From Xenorhabdus griffiniae (GTDB lineage Bacteria; Pseudomonadota; Gammaproteobacteria; Enterobacterales; Enterobacteriaceae): a DNA stretch of 64,000 nt. Position numbers and translations under genes: made by a program. Location: assembly GCF_037265215.1 (NCBI RefSeq), contig NZ_CP147737.1, forward strand, positions 4,186,001 to 4,250,000. Reading direction: 5' to 3'. Within the stretch, counting starts at the first letter, position 1. Each line of letters starts with the position of its first letter. This document shows positions 47,260 to 57,040 of this stretch, in pieces. A model generated the notes under the pieces. The model was not told the DNA's origin. It saw only the letters and a list, made by a program, of their open reading frames with translations, and did not search any database.

Positions 47260-48072
47260 TTACTCTTCTTTCGGGGTGTAATTCCAACCGGACGAACCAC
47301 CAAAAGTAGCACCACCGTAACCACTACTTTGAGTGCCTAACGTATCCGAAGATTTAGCACCAACACCAAGTACTCCTTGCACTTTCCCCGCTCCATTTAA
47401 AGGAACTAATCCTTTAGTATTCCTCATCTGTTGCTTAAAACTCCATGTAACATCAGTGATAATCATACTTTTTTTAAGTGTATCAATATCATTCATATAT
47501 ATTCGCAATGAATATGGGATGGTAAAATCCTCAGTATAATTGATAGAAAATATATTTTTTCTTTTAAAAACTACACTGCCTGCGAAATTAAGTGCTTTAA
47601 CGGAGTGAGTTGTACAGTTCACTCCAGTTACATCATAAGTATCAATTATTTTTCCAAATCTCTGAGTGGATTCGGGCGCGGAAGTTTCACCTATATTTTT
47701 ACCTGTGTACCATAGTCCTTTAAAATATCTAGTTATTGCAAAAATATCAGCATCTCTAATATTATAAACTTGAGCTTCCATTCTATAAAGCTCGGTTGAC
47801 ATATATTCTATTGCTTCATTATTTTGCAACCAAATTAAAACACCATCCCCAGTTATTCCTAACGGCCCAGTATCAGCGTAACGACCATAGGTAAATACAC
47901 TTATTCCACTTTCTGCATGAACAGAAATAAATGTATGGCCTGTTCCCTTTGTTTCCACCCATAAAAAAACATCCTTAGGCAACCATCGACAGGTAGTGTC
48001 ATACATATTTAATGTATGTGAATCAAGTTCATCTAAGATTCTTGACTGCCTAATTATCTCTCTATTGTTCAT
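47260..48072 (-). CDS. putative toxin with permuted NlpC/P60-like (papain-fold) domain
   Basis: 270 residues from ATG 48072 after GGAAG. Residues 36-155 resemble permuted NlpC-type hydrolases: His46 in TKGTGHTFISV comes before Cys153 in VNCTTHSVKALNFAG. Relatives are amidases or lipid hydrolases. The C-terminal 40 residues are Gly/Ser-rich. No signal peptide. The gene overlaps the end of an upstream four-helix membrane protein by 11 bases. The pair has the form of a secreted toxin with a membrane-bound immunity partner; no VgrG or PAAR is adjacent. Assignment rests on motif order only. Confidence 0.5.
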   Translation of the reverse strand: MNNREIIRQSRILDELDSHTLNMYDTTCRWLPKDVFLWVETKGTGHTFISVHAESGISVFTYGRYADTGPLGITGDGVLIWLQNNEAIEYMSTELYRMEAQVYNIRDADIFAITRYFKGLWYTGKNIGETSAPESTQRFGKIIDTYDVTGVNCTTHSVKALNFAGSVVFKRKNIFSINYTEDFTIPYSLRIYMNDIDTLKKSMIITDVTWSFKQQMRNTKGLVPLNGAGKVQGVLGVGAKSSDTLGTQSSGYGGATFGGSSGWNYTPKEE

Positions 48073-48487
48073 ATGTTTTCTTCCTTGCAAGGATATAAAT
48101 AATAACTATTGATATAGGAAATGAAATTAATATAAAATGTATGTTATGGTTTTTAATAAATTTAAAAAAAGCCGAAAAGTTTAAAACATAGATAAATATG
48201 TTATTTAATGAGGCAATTAAAAATATAAAAAAAATCATTCCTAAACTGTTTTTTAATTTTTTTCGTAACAAAAACAGAATGGTACATAAAACAAATAAAA
48301 AATTATTAGTCAGCATTATATAATCAGTAGCACTAATAAAAAAAGACAATTCAGATGGAGTGTATTCTTTGCTTGCCCGTAGAGTTATTACTTCTTTTAT
48401 AGTTAAATCAATAGAAATAAACCCTATGTTGCTAAAAATAAATAATAACATTATTATCAGCATATTAAATAATGACTTAATCCACAT
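48062..48487 (-). CDS. four-helix inner-membrane protein, candidate immunity protein
   Basis: 141 residues, very AT-rich, with four predicted transmembrane helices (about 5-25, 50-72, 80-105, 115-135). No recognised family. Overlaps the following toxin-like gene, so they are co-translated. Immunity role is inferred from pairing and membrane topology. Confidence 0.5.
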   Translation of the reverse strand: MWIKSLFNMLIIMLLFIFSNIGFISIDLTIKEVITLRASKEYTPSELSFFISATDYIMLTNNFLFVLCTILFLLRKKLKNSLGMIFFIFLIASLNNIFIYVLNFSAFFKFIKNHNIHFILISFPISIVIIYILARKKTYEQ

Positions 48488-48640
48488 TTAACTCTCCCTA
48501 TCATTTCGTTTCTAAAACTAACCTAGCTGAAAAATTCTTTATCTTGCCCATGATAATTGCATGTTTTTGATATACCGCAGGACAGGATATACCAGAATTA
48601 TTTATATATTCTAGTATAGGTGACAATAAAGCAGGAAAAA

Positions 48641-48857
48641 TTATTCTTCTGGCAGGCTATTCCTTGTCAGTTTCAGCATCCATTCGATAGCACTATCAAG
48701 ATTCAGGCTCAGGTTGCTACGAATACCTTGTTTACTTTTCTTACGCAAGTAATGCTGACCATACTCCGCAAGCGCCACCGGCATATCCATGCCAAAACGA
48801 GTTACAGAAACGGGTTTATTCAGATTATTGCCTTTCATAATAAGCAAGATAGGAGTG
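48641..48857 (-). pseudogene. second copy of P4-like helicase C-terminus, truncated beside an IS
   Basis: The minus-strand frame ends MKGNNLNKPVSVTRFGMDM...NSLPEE, the same tail as the helicase at 59313-60520 with about 90% identity by eye. Everything upstream is missing; the IS4-family element starts at 48861. Remnant of an older P4-like satellite. Confidence 0.8.
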
Positions 48858-48860
48858 ATA

Positions 48861-50246
48861 CATAGACAGGATCTTAAGAATTAAGCCTTTCAAAACACGC
48901 ATCCAATGTCTTGTTTTTGCATGATTTTCTTTGTTGCGTTTTACAGGCATTCCGAAATAAATATCCTCTCGCCTTTTCGAGAAGAAAGTCGGTTTCCGAC
49001 CAGGCTCGTTGGAGCAAATTTTCTATTATCGGCCGTAACCATGTATCTGTATTTTGGGCGGCTTTAAGCAAAGCCACCTCTGGAAATAGTCGTCTTGCCA
49101 TTGTTCGCCTGACCAGCAATGCGAGCAAACTTGACCAGATAAGCCCGGTGACTAACGACGCTTTTCGGGGGGTAAATCCTTGCCAGTTGGTGTGTGATTT
49201 CAATTCCTTGAATAACAATTCGACCTGCCAGCGGCAACGATAAATGTCCATGATGTTATTCGCGGTAAACTCCTCTGGCGGTAAGTTTGTCAGCCAAATG
49301 CAGAACCGTTTCTTTTCTGCAAACCAGCGACGGATGATCCGGAATTCATAGCCTTTTCTCCTACAACATAGGTCTAAGACTTCTGACCGGTTAGTTCTGC
49401 GGGTGACTTCTTTTAAGGTTTTTCCGGCCAGTTTTCGCAGTGGTTTCCCTTGTCCATTATGCGCGGCGACAATCTGAGAATTCAGAGATTTGCTTCCTCT
49501 GACAATAAATGAAGCGCCAAAATGGGAGAGTTGTTCAAAATAATCAAAATCCGGATATCCTGCATCCGCAAGCAAGAGTTGCCTCCGTAATGTTGCCGGC
49601 GCAGGCAAATAAGCCCGTTCAGACGCGGTATCCGCCGTCACCGCCATGCCCGTTGGTGTCTGGCTCAATAACGACATCGTCATATGGCATTCAATGGCGG
49701 CAGAGGTTGTTTTGAATCGAGAGGGGAAAACCTCCGCGAGAGCAGGATGCACGTTGAATGAACTGCCATCCTGCAAAATAACATTTTGAAATTGAGCTAA
49801 TTTTTTAGGTATCGACACTTGTTTTTCAACCCATTGTGCCATGACAAACCTAACGATAATTTTTACAAATTCCTCAAAGGCCGGTTTACGTAACTGATTG
49901 TAAAACGGTCGGTAACTGACTTGTTGCTGAGCCTCAGGGCACAGGCCATTAAACTTCTGATGTAATTGGGCAATAGAGGTGATTTTACCTGTGCTGAGCG
50001 CTGCAATCAGGCTAAGAAGCAAGGTACGGGGTTCAATATTTCTAATGCGTTGGGTAAATCCACAGCCAAACGCTATCTTTTGCAAAGAAACGTCACTAAA
50101 AAATTGCATTAACTGGTGTTTTATAGCGATAATTGTCACAGGCTTCATCCGTGGTTTTGATATGAATTTGGCGACGATTATCAGATCATAAATGAAGCCT
50201 TTTTTCTATCTAAAATATACAGTTAATGCTTAAGATCTTGTCTATG
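48861..50246 (-). mobile_element. intact IS4-family insertion sequence
   Basis: Imperfect terminal inverted repeats CATAGACAGGATCTTAAG (48861-48878) and the complement of CATAGACAAGATCTTAAG (ending 50246) enclose one full-length transposase gene. 1386 bp, normal for the family. A target duplication is not evident. Confidence 0.85.
48874..50148 (-). CDS. IS4-family transposase
   Basis: 424-residue DDE transposase. First Asp in VILQDGSSFNVHP, second in LLLADAGYPDFDYF, catalytic Glu in the YREK-like block IYRCRWQVELLFKELKSH. Full length with no internal stops. Unrelated in its ends to the remnant at 16826-17543. Confidence 0.9.
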   Translation of the reverse strand: MKPVTIIAIKHQLMQFFSDVSLQKIAFGCGFTQRIRNIEPRTLLLSLIAALSTGKITSIAQLHQKFNGLCPEAQQQVSYRPFYNQLRKPAFEEFVKIIVRFVMAQWVEKQVSIPKKLAQFQNVILQDGSSFNVHPALAEVFPSRFKTTSAAIECHMTMSLLSQTPTGMAVTADTASERAYLPAPATLRRQLLLADAGYPDFDYFEQLSHFGASFIVRGSKSLNSQIVAAHNGQGKPLRKLAGKTLKEVTRRTNRSEVLDLCCRRKGYEFRIIRRWFAEKKRFCIWLTNLPPEEFTANNIMDIYRCRWQVELLFKELKSHTNWQGFTPRKASLVTGLIWSSLLALLVRRTMARRLFPEVALLKAAQNTDTWLRPIIENLLQRAWSETDFLLEKARGYLFRNACKTQQRKSCKNKTLDACFERLNS

Positions 50247-50949
50247 AATATTAGCATAACAATCAACCCCGAATTAAATATAATAAAATCAGTTAATTAT
50301 AATCAACTCCATTCATGAAAAACAATATTGCTTTCCTGAATATTTGCACTCTACAAGGGTCCGCTTTGGTACGAAGCGGGCTTTAAATCATAAGCTTACA
50401 ATCTTCTTATTAAAGCCCTGCGACGATAACGGCTTAACTTGAGAAGTGTGATCAAACCGATAGGCAACAGAGAGGGGACTCATCCTCCCGAAGGCTCTAT
50501 GCCCGCTGACTACGGACCTCTACATCTATTAAAGCTAGCATGCTTACGACAACATTAGATTACGCCAGATACTGCGAGCAATATTACGGGTGATGACTGT
50601 CATCGTTTTGTCCAGTGGTTGAAACAACCAGCAATCGAAGGAATGTTCCTGATGTATTGCTCAATACTTATCTACATTGCCATCGAGCGAAGGAAGGAAA
50701 ATGAGAAAACTCATCAAGCTATTGGAACAAGATTTCTATCTGGTTTAACACGGCATCGGGTCCCTTCGCGATACGTTCAATATTGGTCGAGCAAGTTAGC
50801 TCATTATGATCGGTTAAACTTCAGTTTCTTTTTGCATGATATTTTGTCCGTAATAAACAAACGCGCCTGCAGGGAATAGCAGGCACATTTTGAAAGGAGT
50901 AAACACGGAAGAAATATTAAGGATGTAATTCGGGTGGCTGCTCGGAAAT
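50247..50949. other. gene-poor debris between the IS and cbtA
   Basis: 703 bp with no complete gene I can support. The plus strand at 50590-50700 encodes ITGDDCHRFVQWLKQPAIEGMF, a coding-like fragment of unknown family, then stops. A small hairpin (CGCGCCTGCAGGGAATAGCAGGCACA) is at 50861-50886. Confidence 0.35.
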
Positions 50950-51290
50950 TCAGGGAATCGCGAGATTGCGGCTATGTCGCAACAAACCAGTTATTTGTCG
51001 CGCTCGCAGAATATCGACAGCCCGCAGGTATGGCGACTGCTCTTGCCAGCTGAATCCCCTGCGATCAATACGAACCAGCTCGTACTTTTCCACCAGAAAA
51101 TTAACGGCATCGGCCAAAGAGATACCCGCATCGATATGTTCCTTAATAACAGTTTCATCACTGAATGGCGTGTCGTTCAGTGTCAGACCATAGTGCTGCT
51201 CCAGCAAGCGTGTCAGTAGCATTTACCAGACAATAATTGGTGACGGGCATGGTTTAGCCGTCCGCAAAGTGTAGTGATGTGATGGACGTC
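50950..51290 (-). pseudogene. cbtA: CbtA/YeeV-family toxin, nonsense-mutated
   Basis: CbtA-type toxins block cytoskeleton assembly (MreB/FtsZ). The frame 51222-50950 reads [49 protein letters not shown], closely matching the family. Upstream in the same frame the DNA continues PCPSPIIVW, then a TAA where relatives have a Gln codon (SPVxVWQxLL), then the ATG at 51222. The toxin is thus split by one substitution after about 20-25 residues; restart at 51222 would give a 90-residue truncated product. No CbeA antitoxin gene is found upstream. Confidence 0.7.
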
Positions 51291-51462
51291 CCCTTTTTCA
51301 GTGGCAGTCGCGGCGCGGCCTGAATCCACCTTTTCACCTGCATTAAAAGCGCCTCCTTAAGCGGGCAGGCGTGGCGGGGAGAGAATTGCGCGCCAACCTG
51401 TTTCAACAATTAATCTCCATATCGCCATGTATTGGATATAAAAATTTTTCAACCTAAGATAA

Positions 51463-53130
51463 TCAAATAAAAAGAAATACCTCTTCAAGGTCTTTTGCTT
51501 CTTCATACTCAGAAGATGTAAGTATTTTTCTTTCGTCCAGACGAATGACTTTTGCATCTTGTGAAAGAGTATCCAATGCACTATGTTGCATTGCACAAAT
51601 AATATATTGTTTGTTCTCCGTAACCCCTCTAGTAATGGCCTCAACTATTTTATTATAGTTCTCGGTAGATTGTTCTTGTTGATTAGGGGTATCAATAACA
51701 AGAGGCGGAACAACTTCGCCACAATGCTCTGAAATATGCTCATATAAAGCCAAGTAATATCCTAAAATCGCTCTTGCATCTTCAGCAGCTCCCCCCACTT
51801 CATAAATTTTGTTATAATCAAGAGGGCTCTTTATAAAAGAAGCATCAATATTAACCCTCAATTTCGTTATATACTTAAAGAAAGTATCTGCAAAATTCTC
51901 TTTTATTTTATTTTTTTGTGCCTTTGTGACTAGATCTCTTTGCGTCTTTTTCAACCCCTGTTCTTTTACTTTTTTGGTTTCAAGATCAACCGATTTCTTT
52001 CCGACAATGACCTCGACTTGCTTGTCGACATTATTAGTTGTAAACTCGGAGAACTCCTTCGAATTGCTTTTTTCAAATGCCAATTGTACATTTGTTAATT
52101 TTTCTTTAAGCTCTAAAAGCCCTTTATTCAAACTAGTTAAATTATTTTGAAGAAGTGACTTTTCATTCAGTAATAAAGACAATTGTCTTTCGGCAGTTTC
52201 TTTGTCAATAAGAATGCTACTTCTGTGAGCTATTGAATTTTCGTGAATTGTTCCACATGTAGGACACTCAATGCTTCCTTCATTCATATTCTCAACAGAA
52301 AAGATGTAATCTTTGTCTAATTCGCTGATTATGGACTCAGCAAGTTTTAATTGCGAATCAAGGCCAACAATATCGATTTTTAAGTTAGAAGATTCTTCCA
52401 AGTTGAGTTTAATTAACTCTTCATATTTTAATATCTCACTAACCAAACTTTCAGAGTCGGCAGTGTAATCTTGCTGAGTAATATTGTTTTTTAAAATCGT
52501 AACGGCATTAGTTAATTCATTGATATTATTTTCAACTTCATTCACCTGCGCCTTAACTTCATAGATATCCTCTTCAATAGCAAAGTGCTCCTTAGAAATA
52601 AGGCCGCTATGAAAAGATATAACAGGCTTTGCCCACTTACTATACTGTTGCAAATTTGCAAAGGAATCCCATGCTTTCACCCATGTTCGTTTCTGGTCAA
52701 TATAGAATGGCAAAAAATAATAAGCAGGAGGAGGGACCTCTAAATTAAAAGTGTCTTTTTTAGGCAATAAGACATCAAATTTGACTAACTCTGCAAATAT
52801 CTTTGAAAAAGCATCTGTGATTTTATCATAAACCTTCAATAGTTGGCCGCTTTTGCGAAGGCTCATTTGATTTTTATAACGGTGAAGAGCGAATGACTCA
52901 CCATCAATACTAAAGCTAATAATCGATGAGCAATCCAGTTCTTTCCAAACTTTGGAAAACAAAGGCTCACAACCAAATGACCAAAAAATCATTTTAGCTA
53001 ACGTCGATTTACCAACGCTATTACCATCATTAGCTGTTATTAGAGTCAGATTCCTTCCGAACTCGAATTGCCTCGCGGATTTTGTTGAATGAGATATTAT
53101 TATTATTTTCTCTAAGATTAATTTTCTCAT
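51463..53130 (-). CDS. SMC/Rad50-like ATPase, Lamassu LmuB-like
   Basis: 555 residues. Walker A ITANDGNSVGKSTLA (about 31-45), two coiled-coil arms (about 180-280 and 300-400) meeting at a zinc-hook-like CPTC, and a C-terminal Walker B-like PPLVIDTPNQQEQ. Such small SMC proteins are the sensor/ATPase subunit LmuB of Lamassu defence systems. Encoded 48 bases after a Cap4-type nuclease gene, which supports this. Cytosolic; expected to sense phage DNA ends or structures. Confidence 0.78.
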   Translation of the reverse strand: MRKLILEKIIIISHSTKSARQFEFGRNLTLITANDGNSVGKSTLAKMIFWSFGCEPLFSKVWKELDCSSIISFSIDGESFALHRYKNQMSLRKSGQLLKVYDKITDAFSKIFAELVKFDVLLPKKDTFNLEVPPPAYYFLPFYIDQKRTWVKAWDSFANLQQYSKWAKPVISFHSGLISKEHFAIEEDIYEVKAQVNEVENNINELTNAVTILKNNITQQDYTADSESLVSEILKYEELIKLNLEESSNLKIDIVGLDSQLKLAESIISELDKDYIFSVENMNEGSIECPTCGTIHENSIAHRSSILIDKETAERQLSLLLNEKSLLQNNLTSLNKGLLELKEKLTNVQLAFEKSNSKEFSEFTTNNVDKQVEVIVGKKSVDLETKKVKEQGLKKTQRDLVTKAQKNKIKENFADTFFKYITKLRVNIDASFIKSPLDYNKIYEVGGAAEDARAILGYYLALYEHISEHCGEVVPPLVIDTPNQQEQSTENYNKIVEAITRGVTENKQYIICAMQHSALDTLSQDAKVIRLDERKILTSSEYEEAKDLEEVFLFI

Positions 53131-53178
53131 GTAATTTTGCCCTTAAATTCCTAATCAACAATTTATAGTTTTTTTCCA

Positions 53179-54279
53179 TTATATTTCACTCGATATAACT
53201 TCGTATATAATCGCTGCAACCAATGATCTTTCCGAGTCAAATAAAGATTTTGTTTTCTCTGGTATTTCATTGCTGAATCTTTCGAGTAAATCGTACATTA
53301 TAGCACCACCTAACTCGCAACGGTTTTTAATAATGACTTCATGGATGCTCTTTCGGGCTTCAAGCATAGCTAATGAAGGAGATAAAACACGCAAAGAGTA
53401 TGTATTAATCTCTTTTAATAGCTTAGCTTTTTCTAAACCACTAACAGTTAAGTCATCAATAATATATTTAGCGGCTTCAAGATCGACTTCTGAATTATCT
53501 CCAGATATACCTTTTGTTACTACCTTATGCAGGTCATCATAAGTTAATGCCTTTTTAACAAGCACTTCATCCCATTTTTCATAATCAAAAGTATCTTTGC
53601 CCCGAATTCTAAGTGCATCCATTAAAACCCTATAAATATCTTTTGGTTTCAAAAGATGTTTAGGAAATACGACTTCAACACTATCTGTAATTCTTGTTAT
53701 CGTATGCTCATAATAACTCTGAAGTGGTATATCAGAATAAACAAACCTAATTATCCCCTTCGGAAAGGAAGCGAACTCATCGACCTCTTTATTTAGATGG
53801 TTTGTAATAGAAGTTAAATCACCGGAATTCAGATCAGACAACCCAATGGCTCTCAATTTTAATCCATCTTTAGGCGAAAAATTGAAACCTATTGTGCTCA
53901 CGAAATTTAACTCAGTCACTTTCCCTAAATAACCTTTCTTATTAACGGAAGAGCATAATTTTCCTAAAAGAGAAGGTTTCTCACCCTTTTTCCCCTTATC
54001 TCTCTTAGTAAGCTTACTAATCGTATAACTACCAGAAGAGTTAGCTTTAACTTGGTTAAACTTAAATTTAACTTTTTCTTTATCGAGAGAATCAGCAATA
54101 ATCACATCTTCATGATATTCCATGAATACAGCGAAGTCTTTAGCATCTTTGTATGCCGAAAAGGCCTGACATAAAGCCCAATGATATTGATATTCAAAAC
54201 GGTCATAGGAGTCAGCGCCAGCGGACTCTCTCTGAGGTGATGCAAGTGGGTTATCCATTTCTATTTCGCTATCCATCAC
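53179..54279 (-). CDS. DUF4297/Cap4-type nuclease, Lamassu LmuA-like
   Basis: 366 residues. N-terminal nuclease domain with the Cap4/DUF4297 pattern: ESAGADSYDRFEYQYHWAL (about 18-36), EYHEDVIIAD, and FKFNQVKAN with the E...QVK catalytic end near 75. The C-terminal 200 residues are helical with no known domain. With the downstream SMC gene this forms a two-gene Lamassu (Cap4 type); no separate LmuC gene is evident. Start ATG 54279; TTT-rich, low-GC composition differs from core genes. Confidence 0.75.
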   Translation of the reverse strand: MMDSEIEMDNPLASPQRESAGADSYDRFEYQYHWALCQAFSAYKDAKDFAVFMEYHEDVIIADSLDKEKVKFKFNQVKANSSGSYTISKLTKRDKGKKGEKPSLLGKLCSSVNKKGYLGKVTELNFVSTIGFNFSPKDGLKLRAIGLSDLNSGDLTSITNHLNKEVDEFASFPKGIIRFVYSDIPLQSYYEHTITRITDSVEVVFPKHLLKPKDIYRVLMDALRIRGKDTFDYEKWDEVLVKKALTYDDLHKVVTKGISGDNSEVDLEAAKYIIDDLTVSGLEKAKLLKEINTYSLRVLSPSLAMLEARKSIHEVIIKNRCELGGAIMYDLLERFSNEIPEKTKSLFDSERSLVAAIIYEVISSEI

Positions 54280-54430
54280 ATTTCCTCGAACGTCTAATTC
54301 AATGCGTCAGTCAAAAAGATTATCAAGAAAAACTGGATTTGGAAGTAAAAAGAGAGCATTTATCAATCCAACTCACAGCAAATCTTCTGAAACTTTCATC
54401 AAGACCGCTAACTTACTGATGAAGAAGGGT

Positions 54431-55447
54431 CATAATTTATCAATCTGTGCAAACTCATATGGTGCGATCTGACATTGACTACAGCCATCAAGATAATCAG
54501 CCCACCACTGCACCATTAATCTACGTTCATCCAAATGCTCAGAAGTATGAAGATATGCCGCTCTCACATTATTGCGCTCTGTGTGACTCAACTGACGCTC
54601 AATAGCATCATCGCTCTCAATGCACTGTTTACCGTATTTTCACTCATAACCTTAGTTGCATCGTGATCCCCCGGGAACAGCAGCTCTTTATCACCACTAA
54701 TCTGCTTAAGCTGCTGTAACAAAGTCATCGCCTGGCGACTAAGTGGAACTATATGTTCCTCTTTCATCTTCATGCCACGGTACGAGTAACGCACGCCCTT
54801 AATTTCTTCCCGTTTCGCAGGTACACGCCAAAGAGATTTATCAAAGTCGAATTCATCCCAACGCACGAAACGTAACTCACTTGGACGCACAAAAGTGAGT
54901 AATGAAAGCTCAACCGCGATCCGTGTCATCACGCGGCCACGATATGCCGCAAGATGTGCGAGAAACTCAGGGAACCGGCTAGAGGATAGAGCTGGATAGT
55001 GTCGCGCTTTGGTTGTCGATAAAGCACCTGCCATATTACTGGCTGGATTAGAGTCGATGTAATCTTCTGCACGGCATAACGCATAATGGCCGTGACGCGC
55101 TGTTGCAGGCGCTGAGCAACGTCGTGTTTACCACTGGCATCAACTTTTTTAATAGGGGCTAACAGGTGGCTGGTTTTGAGCTGGCGAATGTCGGACGAAC
55201 CGATATGAGGGAAGATATAAAGCTCAAGATAGCGTAGAACGCGCGATCGGTGGTCTTCACTCCAGCGCTTGTTACTGGCATGCCATTCACGAGCGATAGT
55301 TTCGAAAGTATATGCCCCCGAATTCTCAGCTTGAGCTTCTTTCTGTTCGGCTTTTGGATCGATGCCCTGTACTAAGAGCTTTTTAGCTTCATCGCGCTTT
55401 GCTCTTGCCTGAGCAAGCGTCACAGTAGGCCAAACACCAAAAGATCT
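54431..55447 (-). pseudogene. P4-type tyrosine integrase, broken copy
   Basis: The sequence parallels the intact integrase at 61748-63022: FGVWPTVTLAQARAKRDEAKKLL through ATVMRYAVQ-like DNA, then a frameshift near 55030, then KARHYPALSSSRFPEFLAHLAAYRGR to SENTVNSALRAM. A deletion near 54610 removes the GHGFRTMA catalytic block, and the tail AIERQLSH...RNNVRAAYLHT, DERRLMVQWWADYLD remains to 54431. N-terminal 90 residues are replaced by the CD-NTase. Inactive. Confidence 0.85.
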
Positions 55448-56176
55448 ATCACACCGATCTTCTATACGTTTGATATGGAGAAAGGGTAAGTTAGAAATAT
55501 ATTCATAATTTTTACTATCATAAATAGCTATTCCGCGATACTCCTCTTGCTGGAACCGCTGGTAATTGGATGTATCCCACCATATTGCTGGAACAACATC
55601 GACCTCTCTTGGTAGAGAGCCACCTGTGATTTTAAGGGATTTAGCTCCTGATCTATCTCCCCTTGCCGCTGGGAATGCGGCATCCAAGACATCAGCAGCT
55701 TTATTACGTAGTGTTCTGAGTACATCGAGTGCTGATCTAGTCGCTGCCGGATAGCTTGATGCTTTTATACCTTCTCGGTCAACCAGCAGTAATGCTTCAT
55801 CAATAGTGATCAAATCAACATCACTCACGCCTTTGATATGAATATTGAGAGGTACAGAACCTTGCAGGTGGAATGATGCATTAATTCTTTCTTTAGAAAG
55901 CCCTGACTTGAGCTGATTTTCAACTCGTTCAGCAGTCTCATAGCAGATTCTAGTATAATTAAGATCCACTTCCTGCATAGCTCCTAGGGCATAGCGTGTT
56001 GCTGAATCGAGCTTTCCTCGTGTTTCCCACTTTTCAGTAAAAGCAGCTTTATTCAGATTAGCTGTAATACTCTCAAAAGCTGCGATACTCTCAGCAGAGT
56101 CATAAGTCGCAGTATAAGATCGGGGTAATTTACGGCGCTCGCTAAGCCGCTTAATCTTCTGACTATAATCCGCCAT
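55448..56176 (-). pseudogene. CBASS CD-NTase, 3' end replaced by integrase
   Basis: From ATG 56176, residues 1-243 are a CD-NTase/OAS-like nucleotidyltransferase: GSVPLNIH (about 106-113) with the DVDL Asp pair (119, 121) and the third Asp in REVDVVPAIWW (about 193). At about residue 244 the frame passes directly into the integrase fragment and stays open to 54929, a 415-residue chimera. The NTase core motifs survive but its C-terminal helices are lost. Follows the split Cap15 gene with a 14-base overlap, as in two-gene CBASS operons. Confidence 0.8.
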
Positions 56177-56806
56177 TTTTGTTTTTTCTCCTCAAAGTCA
56201 TGGTACCGTATGTATTTCTCCCTCTACCATTGAAATACTCTCCTATGGCAGAATTAAGATCCTCAGAAAACTCAAGATCCACAAATCCCACATGAGACTG
56301 CATCTCATCATTACCCGCCAATGGTCTGTTGGTATAGTTGTAAAGCAGGCGGTAACTGATACCCTGATCGTTAATCACGGATGCAGTAATACTATCAGAC
56401 TGCGAGGTGTTCGTTGTCTGCCGGATGCGTACTTTATCCCAAGTTTGCACTATGCGAATGACTCCTTTCCACTCGCATATACGCTCTTCAGGGTGAAGTG
56501 TCTTACCTATACCTCCCACTCACCACTAAGGTTCGGCATGCTGATAAGCTGACCAACAAAAGGGCGTTTCCAAAGGTACTTGTTTAGAACATGGTATAGC
56601 AGAAAATAAATCATTCCTGCACCAGCAAGCGATAAGACAGACGGCGGTAATGTGGCATCGATTCCCCACCACAATTGCGACAGGTCAACCAGTTTGAGGA
56701 GGAAGTAAATAGTAAAAGCAGATAGCACTGAGGCAGCAATGGACAATATACGCCCCATATTGCTGCGACTAAAACCATCAATGACGATATATTCATGATG
56801 CTTCAT
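56163..56806 (-). pseudogene. cap15: CBASS effector Cap15, split by frameshift
   Basis: Cap15 is a membrane effector with two transmembrane helices and a lipocalin-like barrel that disrupts the inner membrane when triggered by cyclic nucleotides. ATG 56806 begins MKHHEYIVIDGFSRSNMGR with two helices (about 17-38, 52-73), then PNLSGEWEV and a stop at 56507. In another frame from about 56512 the barrel continues GKTLHPEERICEWKGVIRI, IRQTTNTSQSDSI and EYFNGRGRNTYGTMTL to 56163. One missing base near 56512 explains the split. Confidence 0.8.
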
Positions 56807-57040
56807 GGGACTTCCTACTATAATCTATAGATATTTAATGAGTTATATGTATGTTATCGTGCTGGTGTGACTAACATAGTAACTCACAAAATTCTTATAT
56901 TTTGACTAAGCTATATGTTTAAGTGTCTTGTGCAAACATATTAATAATGTTTACCGTGATGCAGCGTAAGATAGTAGTTGATTTTAATTTATTAATCATA
57001 TAATTATATAATTTTTATACGAAAAGTTTTCACTTTCTGC

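Noticed and set aside
53100-53179. A 49-codon frame starting at the lmuA-like stop as a candidate LmuC
   Set aside because: It overlaps the SMC gene out of frame, is low-complexity (Asn run) and far too short for LmuC.
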